The position numbers and the translations under genes were made by a program. This document shows, piece by piece, positions 34,915 through 44,199 of a DNA stretch of 64,000 nucleotides. Numbering within the stretch: position 1 is the stretch's first letter; the number at the start of each line of letters is the position of its first letter. Source of the DNA: Streptomyces sp. NBC_01216 (GTDB taxonomy: Bacteria; Actinomycetota; Actinomycetes; Streptomycetales; Streptomycetaceae); assembly GCF_035994945.1 (NCBI RefSeq), contig NZ_CP108677.1, positions 6,634,001 through 6,698,000 on the forward strand. Reading direction: 5' to 3'. The notes under the pieces were generated by a model, which was not told where the DNA came from, ran no database searches, and saw only the letters and a list, made by a program, of their open reading frames with translations.

Positions 34915-36867
34915 GTGGATCATCTCGCGTGGTGGGCCGCGGACCGCGGCCCAAGACTCCCGGGCATGAGACATCACACCCCCCGGCACCGTACGCGTCC
35001 GCTCGGGCGGTCCGGCACCGCCGGGCTCGCCTGCGCGATGGCCCTCGCCGCCGCCCCCGTGCTCCTCCTCGGCCCGGGTGCGGCCTCCGCGGTCGCGGAA
35101 CCCCTTCCCGGAGGGCTCGGCCCCTGTGTCCCCGGGGACTGCCCCGACCCCTTCCCGGGAATCAACAACGGCCCCATCGCGGGCCGTGACAACGCGATCA
35201 GTATCTTCGTCGGTGACGACTTCAGGGTCCGGGGCTCCGCCGCAGAGGCGGAGGGGCGCGTCGTCGTCCTGGACGCCTTCGACATGGACAAGGACGCGCA
35301 GGCGAGCCAGATCTACAACGTGGGCGAAGCCGGCGTCGGTTCCCGGGTGGCGCCGCCGGCCGGGTCGGACTGGCTGACCACCGGTGGCGACATCACCGTC
35401 GCGACGGGGCAGCGGCTGCTCGCCGAGGAAGGCGTCGTGCGCTACGCGGGCACCCTGACCGGAACGGTCGAGGCCACGCTCGCCGCCGACCCGGACGCCG
35501 CCGGACCTTACACCGCTCTGCGAGACCAGCTCACCGCGGCGAGCCGCTGCTACGCGCGCGTCGACGGCGCGCCGAGAACGCCCACGGGCACGGCTGTCAA
35601 CCAGGACGGGCAGACCCTGTTCACCGGTGACGGAACCTCGCAACTCCAGGTATTCAACGTCGACTTCGACATGGCCGGATCGACCGGAGGGCAGGTGGGC
35701 GTCGCTTTCGCGGGCATCCCCGACGGCGCGACCATCCTCGTCAACGTCCTGGGAGCCGACCGTACGATCAACACCTACAGCGGCGGCATCGACGACTCGA
35801 CCGACCCCCTCAACGCCTACCGCGAGCGGCTGTTGTGGAACTTCCCCGACGCCACCTCGGTCGAACTGGCCGGAACCGGACAGTTCCAGGGCAGCTTCCT
35901 CATCGGCGAACAGACGTCGACCACGACGGTCACCCTCCCCGGCGTCAACGGACGCTTCTTCACCACCGGTTCCCTCGTCCACACCAGCGCGGCGACCGGC
36001 GGTGGCGGCCAGGAGTTCCACGCCTACCCCTTCGACGGAGACCTGCCCGACTGCGACGACACCCCCGTACCCACCACGGGTGCGGTGTCGGTGACGAAGA
36101 GGGACGCGGACACGGGGGCGGCGCTCCCGGGAGCGACCTTCCGGCTGTGGGAGGAGACGAACGGGACGGCCGGTCTGCAGACGGGCGGGACGGACCCGGA
36201 CACGCAGGTCGGGGCGGCCTGTACGACGGGTGCCGACGGGGTGTGCACGCGGACGGTGGAGACGGGCGCCTACTACTGGCAGGAGACCCAGGCCCCGGAC
36301 GGGTACCGGCTTCCTGAACCGGCGGTCTTCGGGCCGCTGGTCCTGACCGACGGGAACGCCACCGAGGGCGTGTCGGTGACGGCGGTCAACAGCCGGTCCC
36401 CCATTCCCGAGGGAAACGGCTCCGTCAAGATCCTCAAGAGTGACGCGGACAGCCACCTCCCGCTGCGCGGCGCGACGTTCGAACTGTGGCAGGAGACCAA
36501 CGGGCGGGACGGTCTGCAGACCGGCGCCGTTGATCCGGACACCCTGATCGGAACGCCATGCACGACGAACGTCGGGGGCCTGTGCTCCTTCGACGGCTTG
36601 GACGACGGCACGTACTACCTGAGGGAGACCGGTGTCCCCGACGGCTACGTCCTGCCGGCCGACCCGGTCGCGGGCCCGTACGTCATCGGCGAGAGCCAGC
36701 AGGTCGTCATCGTGCGCCTGGACAACAGCCGTGACGACGACCCCTGCGAGGACGAGGGCTACGGCGACGAGGGCTACGGAGATCACGGCTATGGAGATCA
36801 GGGCTACGGCGACGAGGGCTACGGCTCCTGCTCCGACGAGACGCGCCGGGAGCGTCACCGCGCCTGA
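34915..36867 (+). CDS. Secreted choice-of-anchor-A protein with Cna-B repeats and GYGD tail
   Basis: Up to 650 residues. The GTG at 34915 has GGAAGG seven bases upstream. An ATG at 34966 gives a more normal signal peptide ('[20 protein letters not shown]'). Residues about 80-390 resemble the choice-of-anchor-A adhesin domain ('[20 protein letters not shown]', '[16 protein letters not shown]'). Two Cna-B/SpaA-like domains follow, each opening 'V.K.D.D....[14 protein letters not shown]' and closing with 'ETG.PDGY.LP'. The C-terminus is a run of [15 protein letters not shown] units between two cysteines, then a basic tail. No LPxTG motif or C-terminal membrane helix is present, so the mode of attachment is unclear. 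Confidence 0.8.
   Translation: MDHLAWWAADRGPRLPGMRHHTPRHRTRPLGRSGTAGLACAMALAAAPVLLLGPGAASAVAEPLPGGLGPCVPGDCPDPFPGINNGPIAGRDNAISIFVGDDFRVRGSAAEAEGRVVVLDAFDMDKDAQASQIYNVGEAGVGSRVAPPAGSDWLTTGGDITVATGQRLLAEEGVVRYAGTLTGTVEATLAADPDAAGPYTALRDQLTAASRCYARVDGAPRTPTGTAVNQDGQTLFTGDGTSQLQVFNVDFDMAGSTGGQVGVAFAGIPDGATILVNVLGADRTINTYSGGIDDSTDPLNAYRERLLWNFPDATSVELAGTGQFQGSFLIGEQTSTTTVTLPGVNGRFFTTGSLVHTSAATGGGGQEFHAYPFDGDLPDCDDTPVPTTGAVSVTKRDADTGAALPGATFRLWEETNGTAGLQTGGTDPDTQVGAACTTGADGVCTRTVETGAYYWQETQAPDGYRLPEPAVFGPLVLTDGNATEGVSVTAVNSRSPIPEGNGSVKILKSDADSHLPLRGATFELWQETNGRDGLQTGAVDPDTLIGTPCTTNVGGLCSFDGLDDGTYYLRETGVPDGYVLPADPVAGPYVIGESQQVVIVRLDNSRDDDPCEDEGYGDEGYGDHGYGDQGYGDEGYGSCSDETRRERHRA
36771..36831 (+). 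repeat. GYGD-encoding short repeat within the surface protein
   Basis: Five consecutive near-identical units of about 12-15 bases (GAGGGCTACGGCGAC and variants) encode [15 protein letters not shown] and GYGDE, ending GYGS. Such short exact units can change copy number by slippage. Confidence 0.75.
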
Positions 36868-36887
36868 ACCGTCCGGCCGGTGACACG

Positions 36888-36921
36888 CCGCGCTCGCCGT
36901 CCGGAGGGACGGCGAGCGCGG
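36888..36921. terminator. Strong bidirectional terminator
   Basis: CCGCGCTCGCCGTCC (36888-36902) and GGACGGCGAGCGCGG (36907-36921) form a perfect 15-bp stem with a 4-base loop between the convergent surface-protein and Nudix genes. Confidence 0.85.
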
Positions 36922-36954
36922 TCGTGCGACGGCGGATGAGCCGGGTCGTGGCCG

Positions 36955-37464
36955 TCAGGCCGCGCCACCGCGCCGGGACAGCGGATAGCGGTGGAAGGGC
37001 TCGTCCACGATGGGCAGTTCGGGGTTCCACGCCTTGAGAGCCTGTGCGGAGGGCCGGAACATCGCCTCCGGCAGACGGTCCAGCGCCGTCCACTCCCAGC
37101 GCTCGATCTTGCCGGGCTCGGCCACGACCGGGGTGCCGTCGAAGGTCCCTACCACCGCCACCGCCGTCAGGCGGGTCAGGTCCGCCGCGGTGAGGGCGTC
37201 CAGGAGGATCGCGACGATCTCCACGTCGCCGACGTCGGCCACCAGCGTGGTCTCCTCCGCCAGTTCACGGACCGCCGCCTCCTCGATGGACTCGCCGGGA
37301 TCGACCTTTCCTCCGGGCAGCTCCCACACCCCCGACGGGTGCAGCCCGAGCAGCACCCGCCCCGCACCGTCGGCCACGACCACCCCCGCGCCGAGCGAGG
37401 CTTGTGCCGTCGGCGGCCGGACGTTGCGGTCGGGTACGGACGGCTGCCGGCCAGGCGGTGTCAT
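36955..37464 (-). CDS. Nudix hydrolase
   Basis: A 169-residue Nudix protein. The Nudix box is complete: '[18 protein letters not shown]' followed by 'AEETTL' fits GX5EX7REUXEEXGU except for the final Gly. The flanking '[20 protein letters not shown]' and '[17 protein letters not shown]' resemble MutT/ADP-ribose-type Nudix proteins with unknown nucleotide substrate. GAGGAG stands just before the ATG. Confidence 0.92.
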   Translation of the reverse strand: MTPPGRQPSVPDRNVRPPTAQASLGAGVVVADGAGRVLLGLHPSGVWELPGGKVDPGESIEEAAVRELAEETTLVADVGDVEIVAILLDALTAADLTRLTAVAVVGTFDGTPVVAEPGKIERWEWTALDRLPEAMFRPSAQALKAWNPELPIVDEPFHRYPLSRRGGAA

Positions 37465-37568
37465 GTCATCTCCTCGTAGGGCGGATCATCCGGGGTGTCC
37501 GGGACCATTCACCGGAGCGTCCGGGACGCTCCATGCGGTGCCCGCACCCGGTCGCCGCTCCCGGGGTC
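37465..37568. other. Short gap before the tiny zinc-ribbon ORF
   Basis: About 100 bases with no gene seen. Confidence 0.4.
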
Positions 37569-37652
37569 TCAGCTCTCGTCGCCGCAGCCCTGGCAACGGG
37601 TGCCGGGAACCTTCGTCGCGAAGCACTTGCCGCACTTCACCGTTTCAGCCAT
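37569..37652 (-). CDS. Tiny 27-residue zinc-ribbon-like protein
   Basis: The minus strand encodes M-A-E-T-V, then 'KCGKCFATKVPGTRCQGCGD' and a final ES. The two CxxC pairs (CGKC and CQGC) are spaced 10 residues apart, enough for a minimal zinc ribbon. GAGGTGG lies 6-7 bases before the ATG, so it has a proper ribosome-binding site. I do not recognise a named family. It could also be a conserved short protein usually missed by gene finders. Confidence 0.55.
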   Translation of the reverse strand: MAETVKCGKCFATKVPGTRCQGCGDES

Positions 37653-37916
37653 GTCGGCCACCTCGCATCCTCATATGCCGTGTTCCTCACGAGCGCCGAG
37701 CGTAGCGCCGCGGAGACGGAAGTCGGGGGGAATCCGAGGAATCCGCACGGTGCCGGACCGGACCACACCCCGTCTCACCGTCCTCACCGCATCAGCACAC
37801 CGCCCGTCATGCGGTGAGCCGGGCATCGGCTTGACGCGGCGGCCACGCCGCTCCCGGCCGTCGGCGGGAGCGCGGCGTGCGCCGGACGGTGCCGGGACCG
37901 TCGCGGGCGGCGTCGT
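37653..37916. other. Gap between the tiny ORF and the tautomerase
   Basis: About 260 bases. It should contain the promoter of the tiny ORF. No other gene is supported. Confidence 0.4.
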
Positions 37917-38132
37917 TCACCCTCCGGCGGGCCGCTGGAGCATGCCGAGGGTCAGGACGTCGCCACCGATGCCCCAGCCCCCGTCCGTGACCTCCTCGAC
38001 GAGGACCATGGTGGTGGCGCGGGCGCGCTCACCGTAGATCTCCACGTACAGGTCGGTGGTCCGCGCGACGATCTGTTCCTTCTGCTTCGCGTCGAGGGTT
38101 CCGGCCGGCACCTTGAAGTTGGCGAATGGCAT
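37917..38132 (-). CDS. 4-oxalocrotonate tautomerase-like protein
   Basis: A 71-residue tautomerase of the 4-OT superfamily. After removal of Met the chain begins with Pro ('MPFANFKVPAGTLDAKQKEQ'), the catalytic base in this family. The helix 'IVARTTDLYVEIYGERARAT' and the strand 'TMVLVEEVTDGGWGIGGDVL' follow the usual pattern. The second-position Pro and the length match the family. The substrate is unknown. AGGAAGAG precedes the start. It is divergent from the XRE regulator, which may control it. Confidence 0.9.
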   Translation of the reverse strand: MPFANFKVPAGTLDAKQKEQIVARTTDLYVEIYGERARATTMVLVEEVTDGGWGIGGDVLTLGMLQRPAGG

Positions 38133-38328
38133 GGCGGTTCTCTTCCTGTGGAGGTGAGGGTGACTCGTGACCGGGGGCGCCGTCCGGAGTGCGGAGAGTC
38201 GCCCGCCGCGCCGAGGGAGCCCCGTGTCCCTCCACGATCGACCGGTGTTCCGTCCCCGGCCAGGGCTGGACCTACCCGGGGGTCACCAACCCCTGGCTCG
38301 GACCCGCCACGCGCGTGAGGATGGGGGA

Positions 38329-39213
38329 GTGAACCTTCCCGAACTCGCCGCGTTCCTCAGATCAAGGCGCGACCGGATCCGGCCGGGGGACGTGGGCCTG
38401 CCCACCGGCCCCCGTCGCCGGGTGCCCGGACTGCGGCGTGAGGAGGTCGCGCAGCTGGCCGGCCTGTCGGCGGACTACTACACCGAACTCGAGCGCGGGC
38501 GAGGCGCTCAGCCCTCCTCACAGGTCGTGGCCGCACTCGTTCGGGCGCTACGCCTGAACCGAGACGAGCGCGACCACGTGTTCCGCCTCGCCGGCCGGCC
38601 GCTTCCCCCGTCGGCACACGGTCCGGCGGGTCTCGTCCAGGTCGCTCTGCTCAGCCTCCTGGACCGGCTCACCACCACTCCCGCCCAGGTCATCACCGAC
38701 CTGCACGAAACCCTCGTGCAGAACGAGCCGGCCGCGGCTCTCGTCGGCCGTCAGCCGACGGTGCGCGGCCCGGAGGCGAGCTTCGTCCACCGCTGGTTCA
38801 CCGACCCCGCCGCCCGTGCGCTCTACCCGCCCGATGAACACCCTTACCATTCGCGGGTCTTCGTGGCCGATCTCCAGGCGGTCGCCGGCCGCCGCGGCCA
38901 CGACGCCGAAGTCGCCGGAATGGTGACCGTGCTGCGCCGTCGGAGCCAGGAGTTCGCCACTCTCTGGGACACGCGGGACATCGCCCTGCGCCGGAACGAC
39001 CGCAAACGCATCGTCCATCCCGTCCTGGGGGTCATCGAACTCGACTGCCACAGCATGTTCAGCGAAGACGGACGCCAGCGCCTGCTGTGGTTCACCGCAC
39101 CACCCGGGTCCGAAGGCGCCGCGCAGCTGGAACTGCTCTCCGTCATCGGCACCCAGGACATGACCAGCGGCGAGGACCCTCCGGGCAGGGACACCCGCCT
39201 GCACGCCACCTGA
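38329..39213 (+). CDS. XRE-family regulator with MmyB-like ligand-binding domain
   Basis: A 294-residue regulator. The HTH is 'RRVPGLRREEVAQLAGLSAD' followed by 'YYTELERGRGAQPS'. From about residue 100 is the PAS-like MmyB domain ('LHETLVQNEPAAALVG', 'FVHRWFTDPAARALYPPDEH', 'HPVLGVIELDCHSMF'). Such proteins are common in Streptomyces, often divergent from oxidoreductases or tautomerases that they control. The GTG start has GAGG at a normal distance. Confidence 0.92.
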   Translation: MNLPELAAFLRSRRDRIRPGDVGLPTGPRRRVPGLRREEVAQLAGLSADYYTELERGRGAQPSSQVVAALVRALRLNRDERDHVFRLAGRPLPPSAHGPAGLVQVALLSLLDRLTTTPAQVITDLHETLVQNEPAAALVGRQPTVRGPEASFVHRWFTDPAARALYPPDEHPYHSRVFVADLQAVAGRRGHDAEVAGMVTVLRRRSQEFATLWDTRDIALRRNDRKRIVHPVLGVIELDCHSMFSEDGRQRLLWFTAPPGSEGAAQLELLSVIGTQDMTSGEDPPGRDTRLHAT

Positions 39214-39619
39214 CGCGTGGGGAGGTCCTTCCCGGGACGCGGCTCACCGGACGTCCCGCGCCGTCCGACGGCCCGGAGCGGGCGCGATCCGGGCCGTGCC
39301 GCACTTCGCGGGCCGGCGACGTGGTGACGCGCGCCGTCGTGCGTCGGCTGCCCCGCCCGCGCGACGAAGACCGGTGTCAGGGACCGGCTGCTACAGTCGA
39401 TGTCTGTCGCAGTCGTGGTTCCCACAGGCTTCACGTGCCCAAGTGGTGACACCACCGGGCACTTCCGTCTCCCGGGTCCCACCCGGAGGACTCCGGACGG
39501 GCGGCCACCGCGACGACACCGGATCCACACCGCGTGAGGTCCCGTCGCGCCCCCGGGGGAAAGCGGCGCAGACGCGTCCGCCGCACCTCGCGGCACGCGG
39601 CCCGTCGAGGAAGGCACCC
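39214..39619 (+). other. Long leader region of the DEAD-box helicase
   Basis: About 400 bases. TACAGT at 39392-39397 could be a -10 box, which would leave a leader of about 215 bases. A GTGGTG-A-CACCAC inverted repeat (39443-39455) lies in it. Long leaders are common on cold-inducible helicase mRNAs, but no thermosensor is demonstrated. Confidence 0.35.
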
Positions 39620-41038
39620 ATGAACCGCTCGGACCGTACCGACGACGCCCCGGCGCCCGTTCCGTCGAGCGGCGCGTCCGGGGCGGCCACCGCCACCCCC
39701 GGCCTCCCTCCCGCCGAGCGCTTCGAGGCCATGGACCTGCCCGGCGCGGTCCGGACGACGCTGACCGGCCTCGGGGTGACCACTCCGTTTCCGATCCAGG
39801 CCGCCACCCTGCCGAACGCCCTCGCGGGCCGCGACGTCCTCGGCCGCGGGCGGACCGGATCGGGAAAGACGCTCGCCTTCGGCCTGGCCCTCCTCACCCG
39901 CACCGCCGGCCGGCGTGCCGACGCCAAGAAGCCACTGGCCCTGGTCCTCGTCCCGACCCGCGAGCTGGCCCAGCAGGTCACCGACGCGCTCACGCCCTAC
40001 GCCGAGGCGCTGAGGCTGCGCATGGTCACCGTCGTCGGCGGGATGTCGATCGGCCGCCAGGCCGCCGCGCTGCGTACCGGGGCGGAGGTCCTGGTCGCCA
40101 CCCCCGGCCGGCTCCTGGACCTCGTCGAGCGCCGGGACTGCCGCCTGGACCAGGTGGGCGTCGTCGTCCTCGACGAAGCCGACCGGATGGCCGACCTGGG
40201 CTTCCTGCCCCAGGTCACCACGTTGCTCGACCAGGTACGCCCCGACGGCCAGCGCCTGCTCTTCTCGGCGACCCTGGACCACGACGTCGACGACCTGGTC
40301 CGCAGCTACCTCCACGACCCGGTGGTCCACTCCGTGGATTCCACGGCCGGGGCGGTCGGCACGATGGAACACCACGTTCTGCACGTCCACGGACCCGACA
40401 AGTTCGCGACCGCCACCGAGATCGCCGCACGCGACGGGCGCGTGATCATGTTCCTGGACACCAAGCAGGCCGTCGACCGCTTCACCCGACACCTGCTGGG
40501 CTGTGGAGTGCGGGCGGCGGCGTTGCACGGCGGCAAGTCCCAGCCACAGCGCACCCACACCCTGGACCGGTTCAGGCGGGGCGAGACCACCGTGCTGGTC
40601 GCCACCAACGTCGCCGCGCGCGGCCTGCACATCGACGACCTCGACCTCGTCGTCAACGTCGACCCGCCCGCCGATCACAAGGACTATCTCCACCGTGGCG
40701 GCCGGACGGCCCGCGCGGGGGAGTCCGGGCGGGTCGTCACCCTGGCGCTGCCCGACCAGCGCCGGGACGTCGCCCGTGTACTGGCGGACGCCGGCGTCCG
40801 CCCACGGATCACGCAGGTCCGCTCCGGTGAGGCGGAACTGACCCGCATCACCGGAGCGCAGGCCCCGGCGAACGCCGCGGCCGGCAAGGACCGCCCCCAG
40901 CGCGGTGGCGCCGCCTTCCGCGGCATCGGCACCGTCCCCGGACGGCCCGGCCGCGCCAAGAACGAGTCGCGCCGGACGGCCGAGGCACGCCGGACGGCCG
41001 AGGCACGCAAGGCGGCACGCGTGCGGCGCGGCGGCTGA
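39620..41038 (+). CDS. DEAD-box ATP-dependent RNA helicase
   Basis: A 472-residue helicase. Motifs in order: Q-motif region 'GVTTPFPIQAATLPNALAG', Walker A 'GRTGSGKT', Ia 'PTRELAQQV', Ib 'TPGRLLDL', II 'VVLDEADRMADLGF', III 'FSATL', IV-V 'VATNVAARGLHIDDLDLVVN' and VI 'HRGGRTARAG'. All are intact. The C-terminal tail is basic and repetitive ('RRTAEARRTAEARKAARVRR'), likely for RNA contact. Many Streptomyces carry several such helicases for cold and RNA turnover. GAGGAAGG precedes the ATG. Confidence 0.96.
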   Translation: MNRSDRTDDAPAPVPSSGASGAATATPGLPPAERFEAMDLPGAVRTTLTGLGVTTPFPIQAATLPNALAGRDVLGRGRTGSGKTLAFGLALLTRTAGRRADAKKPLALVLVPTRELAQQVTDALTPYAEALRLRMVTVVGGMSIGRQAAALRTGAEVLVATPGRLLDLVERRDCRLDQVGVVVLDEADRMADLGFLPQVTTLLDQVRPDGQRLLFSATLDHDVDDLVRSYLHDPVVHSVDSTAGAVGTMEHHVLHVHGPDKFATATEIAARDGRVIMFLDTKQAVDRFTRHLLGCGVRAAALHGGKSQPQRTHTLDRFRRGETTVLVATNVAARGLHIDDLDLVVNVDPPADHKDYLHRGGRTARAGESGRVVTLALPDQRRDVARVLADAGVRPRITQVRSGEAELTRITGAQAPANAAAGKDRPQRGGAAFRGIGTVPGRPGRAKNESRRTAEARRTAEARKAARVRRGG

Positions 41039-41082
41039 GCGGCGGTCCGGTGGACGAGGCGTCCGGCGTGGCACCGCACCGT

Positions 41083-41880
41083 TCAGGCGCACCGGTACAC
41101 GAAGCGGCCGGTGGCCGTGGCCCCCGCGGGTGAGGTGATCACCAGGGTGGCCGCGGCCTGATGGGTGCCCCGGCCGTGGAAGGTCCACAGCAGGTGCAGT
41201 GTGGCCTCCCGCTGCCCCCGGGCGACCCGCTCCCGCAGCAGGCCGGACGTCGAGCCGTCGCTGCGGTCCCAGCGGTAGGTGATCGTGCCCGGCCGGCCGT
41301 TCGTCCGCACCACTCCCACGACGTCCGCCGTGGCGTCACAGGCCAGCGGCTCCCGCGGGGCCGTGACGGCCGTCTCACGCAGGGACAGGGGCGGGCCGAA
41401 ACGCTGCCAGCCGAGGTAGCCCAGGACCGCCAGCAGCACGACGAGTGCCAGGGCGTAGCGGCGCAGCACCCGCAGTACCCCGGGGCGGCGGGGTGGCGGC
41501 GGGGCCGTGCCGGGGTCGGCACCGGGCAGGGTGCCGTGCCAGATCATGCGGGTCGTGAGGGACGGAGCGCCGCCGCTCCCGAGCGCGGCCGCCGTCACCC
41601 CCGGTCCGAACCGGAGGACTTCGCCCTCGACCCGGTCCGGGACGACCTCGCCGCCGGGTCCGCCCGGAGCGGCGTCCGCGTCCCGGTCCGGAACGGTCTC
41701 GTCCACGGGCCTTTCGAACCAGTGGCTGCCCAGCACCGTGGCGCTGTACTCGTCGGCGGGGGAACCCGGACCGGGCTCGGGCCCACCGGGTGCCGGGACC
41801 GGCACCGGGACCGGCGCCGCGCCGGGACCGCTGTGCCGTACCGTCTCGTCGGGGTCGTAGGGGACCCGGGGATCGTTCAT
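41083..41880 (-). CDS. Single-pass membrane protein co-encoded with a Ser/Thr kinase
   Basis: A 265-residue protein. A Pro/Gly-rich cytoplasmic part (about 1-140) leads to one membrane segment ('YALALVVLLAVLGYLGWQ'). An external domain of about 110 residues follows, with two cysteines (near 'REPLACDATADVVG' and the terminal 'VYRCA'). The ATG at 41880 overlaps the kinase stop (ATGA), so the two are translationally coupled. Its C-terminal domain ('GTITYRWDRSDGSTSGLLRE', 'TLHLLWTFHGRGTHQAAATL') looks like the external sensor module of the kinase, so it may be its substrate or partner. I do not recognise a named family. Confidence 0.75.
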   Translation of the reverse strand: MNDPRVPYDPDETVRHSGPGAAPVPVPVPAPGGPEPGPGSPADEYSATVLGSHWFERPVDETVPDRDADAAPGGPGGEVVPDRVEGEVLRFGPGVTAAALGSGGAPSLTTRMIWHGTLPGADPGTAPPPPRRPGVLRVLRRYALALVVLLAVLGYLGWQRFGPPLSLRETAVTAPREPLACDATADVVGVVRTNGRPGTITYRWDRSDGSTSGLLRERVARGQREATLHLLWTFHGRGTHQAAATLVITSPAGATATGRFVYRCA

Positions 41881-43535
41881 GTCAGCGTGCACCGCCGGGT
41901 CAGGACCTGCTGCGAGGAACCGCCGTTCGCCGCGGCCGGGTCGGTCGTGGCGCGGACCCCCCAGTAACAGCCGCCGCGGAAGGCGTGGGTGAGGGTGAGC
42001 GTGTACCGGGTCGCTCCGCTGCGCCGGTAGGCAGCGGAGCCGTCGGCGGTGCCGAGGTCGCCCTTGACGTTCCCGGAGTACCAGGCGACGACCAGGGTGA
42101 CCGGTCCGGGGCCGTCGGTGGTGACCGTGAACGTCGCCTCCGCGCTCCCGTCGCCGGTGTCACGCAGGCTGGTCACCGAGACCGACCGCACACCGACGGG
42201 CGCCGGCGACGACGGCGAGGCGGACGCGGTGCGATCCGTAGGCGGAACGGACGGTGACACCGTCGTGGGTGGCGCGCTCGTGGGCGGGGCGGTGGAGCCG
42301 GGCGGAGCCGTCGGCGTCGGGGTGTCCGGTGCGGGGACCGGGTCCGCCGTGCCGGACGCGGAGGCCGAGGTGTCCGGGGTCGTCGCGGTCGCCGTGGGCG
42401 TCGCGGATCCCGGGACCTCCGAGGACGGGACCGGGTCCGTCGGCGACGGCGGCTCGACGGGCCCGGCCGTGGTGACGGCGAACGCCCGGTCCGTCGTCCG
42501 GACCTCGGGCCCCGCACCGCCCGCGCGGGCCCCGAGCGTGATCAGCACGGCCAGTACGAGCGCCGCCGCACCCGCGAGGACCCCCTGCCGGCCCCGTCGG
42601 CCGAAGCGCCGGGGCGCCTCCGGCAGACGGGTCGTGGCGAGCGCCGTGGTGCCTTCGGCCGCGCTGCCCCCGGAGGGCAGCAGCAGCGGCAGCAGGGCGA
42701 CCAGCGCGGCCAGCCTCCGCTTCCCGCGTTCCTCCCAGTCCGGTCCGTACCCGGCCGCGGCGGCCGTCTCCAGCTCGGTGACGAACTCCGCCGCGTCCCC
42801 CGGCCGTTCCTCCGGATGCTTCGCGAGACCACGCCGGATCAGCGGACGCAACGGCTCTGGGGCCGCCGCGTCGGGAACGGGCGCGTCGAGGTGCTGGAGT
42901 GCCAGTTCGGCGAAGTTCTCGCCGGAGTACGGCTTGCGTCCGGTCAGGCACTCGAAGAACGTCGCGGTCGCCGCGTACACGTCGGCCGCGGGGGAGGCGG
43001 GCTCGCCGTTCCACTGTTCCGGAGCCATGTAGGCGGGGGTGCCCGCGACGCCCGGCCGGCTGCCGTCGTCGACCGCGATGCCGAAGTCCACCAGCTTGGA
43101 GTGGCCGTCGGGCGAGACCAGGACGTTCTCGGGCTTGTAGTCGCGGTGCACGACTCCCGCCCGGTGCGCCGCGGCCAGACCGAGCAGAGACCCCTTCAGG
43201 ACGACGAGCGCGGCCTCGGGTCCGGTCGATCCCTCCCGCGCCAGCAGCGCGCGCAGCGCGACGCCGTCGACGAGTTCCATGACGATCGCCGCGCCGCCCG
43301 GCGCCTCCACGTACTCGTACAGGCCGACGACGTACGGCGAGCGCAGGGCGCCCAGGAGCCGCGCCTCCGCGCGGAAGTCCCGCACGAAGGAGGCGTCCGT
43401 CCGCATCCGCTCACTGAGGTACTTGACCGCCACCGGGATGCCGGTCCCGTCGTGCACGGCGAGCACGACCCGTCCACTGCCGCCGGATCCGAGCTCCCGG
43501 GCCTCGGTGTAGCCCGGTACCGTCCATGCGCTCAT
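41877..43535 (-). CDS. Membrane Ser/Thr protein kinase (PknB-like)
   Basis: A 552-residue Hanks-type kinase. The N-terminal catalytic domain has the glycine loop 'ELGSGGSGRVVLAVH', the lysine 'PVAVKYLSERM', a catalytic loop 'HRDYKPENVL' (HRDLKPEN is usual) and 'DFGIAV', then 'GTPAYMAPEQW'. After about residue 270 comes a linker, a membrane segment ('GVLAGAAALVLAVLITLGA'), a Ser/Thr/Pro-rich stalk and an external domain of about 110 residues. That domain ends with the pattern '...YWGVRATTDPAAANGG'. The ATG at 43535 has GAGGGGGCGGG ahead. No PASTA repeats are present. Confidence 0.93.
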   Translation of the reverse strand: MSAWTVPGYTEARELGSGGSGRVVLAVHDGTGIPVAVKYLSERMRTDASFVRDFRAEARLLGALRSPYVVGLYEYVEAPGGAAIVMELVDGVALRALLAREGSTGPEAALVVLKGSLLGLAAAHRAGVVHRDYKPENVLVSPDGHSKLVDFGIAVDDGSRPGVAGTPAYMAPEQWNGEPASPAADVYAATATFFECLTGRKPYSGENFAELALQHLDAPVPDAAAPEPLRPLIRRGLAKHPEERPGDAAEFVTELETAAAAGYGPDWEERGKRRLAALVALLPLLLPSGGSAAEGTTALATTRLPEAPRRFGRRGRQGVLAGAAALVLAVLITLGARAGGAGPEVRTTDRAFAVTTAGPVEPPSPTDPVPSSEVPGSATPTATATTPDTSASASGTADPVPAPDTPTPTAPPGSTAPPTSAPPTTVSPSVPPTDRTASASPSSPAPVGVRSVSVTSLRDTGDGSAEATFTVTTDGPGPVTLVVAWYSGNVKGDLGTADGSAAYRRSGATRYTLTLTHAFRGGCYWGVRATTDPAAANGGSSQQVLTRRCTLT

Positions 43536-43862
43536 CCCGCCCCCTCGGTGTCGTGGTCCGACCGCTCCCCTCTGGGGACAGTTTCCGGTCATCCGCGGTT
43601 CCCGTCCACGGCCCCGGCCCCGGTGACGCGGGCCGCGGAGCGCGCGGGAATCCTCGCACGGGCCCGTGGCCCGCCCGCCGACCGGCCCCCGGGCCGCGGC
43701 GCCGCCCTACGGCGGATCGGGGCGTGCGGGGCGCGAACGGCTCCGTTCACGTCCCGCACCACGCCCCCACGCGTCCAGGCCACGCGCCCGTCCCCTCCCT
43801 CACTGTTCTTTGGCCTGCCCGGACCACCGTTCCCCGGATATCCCCCAGAGGTGCACGGGCAC
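43536..43862 (+). other. Gap upstream of the phospholipase C relic
   Basis: About 325 bases. It contains the kinase promoter on the minus strand. No other gene is recognised. Confidence 0.4.
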
Positions 43863-44199
43863 ATGACCGAAGCCAAGCGGCGCCGCTTCCCGCAGATCGC
43901 CGGCGCCACCGCCGCTCTCGCGGCCCTGAACACCGGCATCGCCCGGGCCGCCGCCATCCCGGCCGCCCGTACCTCCGGCACGCTCGCGTATTCCCGGGGG
44001 ACGTACGAGCTGACGGTCACCGGACCCAACGGCTTCCTGCGCGGCTTCCGGGGACCCGGCACGACCGCGGGCCCCGAGGTGACGGCACGTCATGACGCGT
44101 TCTCCGGAGACCTGGTGCTCACGCTGACCAACCAGAGCGCCACGGACGTCCGCCTCACGGTCTCCCAGGCCGCCGCCTACGGCGGCCGATCGCCGGCCC
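43863..44199 (+). pseudogene. Phosphocholine-type phospholipase C, internally deleted
   Basis: The frame starts 'MTEAKRRRFPQIAGATAALA', the twin-arginine signal of bacterial phosphocholine-specific phospholipase C, and continues only to 'RAAAIPAARTSGTLA'. It then jumps to 'YELTVTGPNGFLRGFRGPG' and 'VTARHDAFSGDLVLTLTNQS', which belong to the C-terminal domains of the same enzyme. The catalytic domain, about 400 residues, is missing, and the C-terminal end runs out before the divergent DeoR gene. This is a deletion pseudogene. Confidence 0.7.

Noticed and set aside
31869..35189. Long plus-strand frame across SulP and MerR
   Set aside because: It runs opposite SulP and through non-coding DNA. 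The His/Asp/Gly-rich repetitive translation has no family resemblance.
36700..36867. LPxTG-like sorting signal for the surface protein
   Set aside because: No LPxTG, LAxTG or similar motif with a following hydrophobic helix exists in frame. The protein ends in a basic tail after the GYGD repeats.
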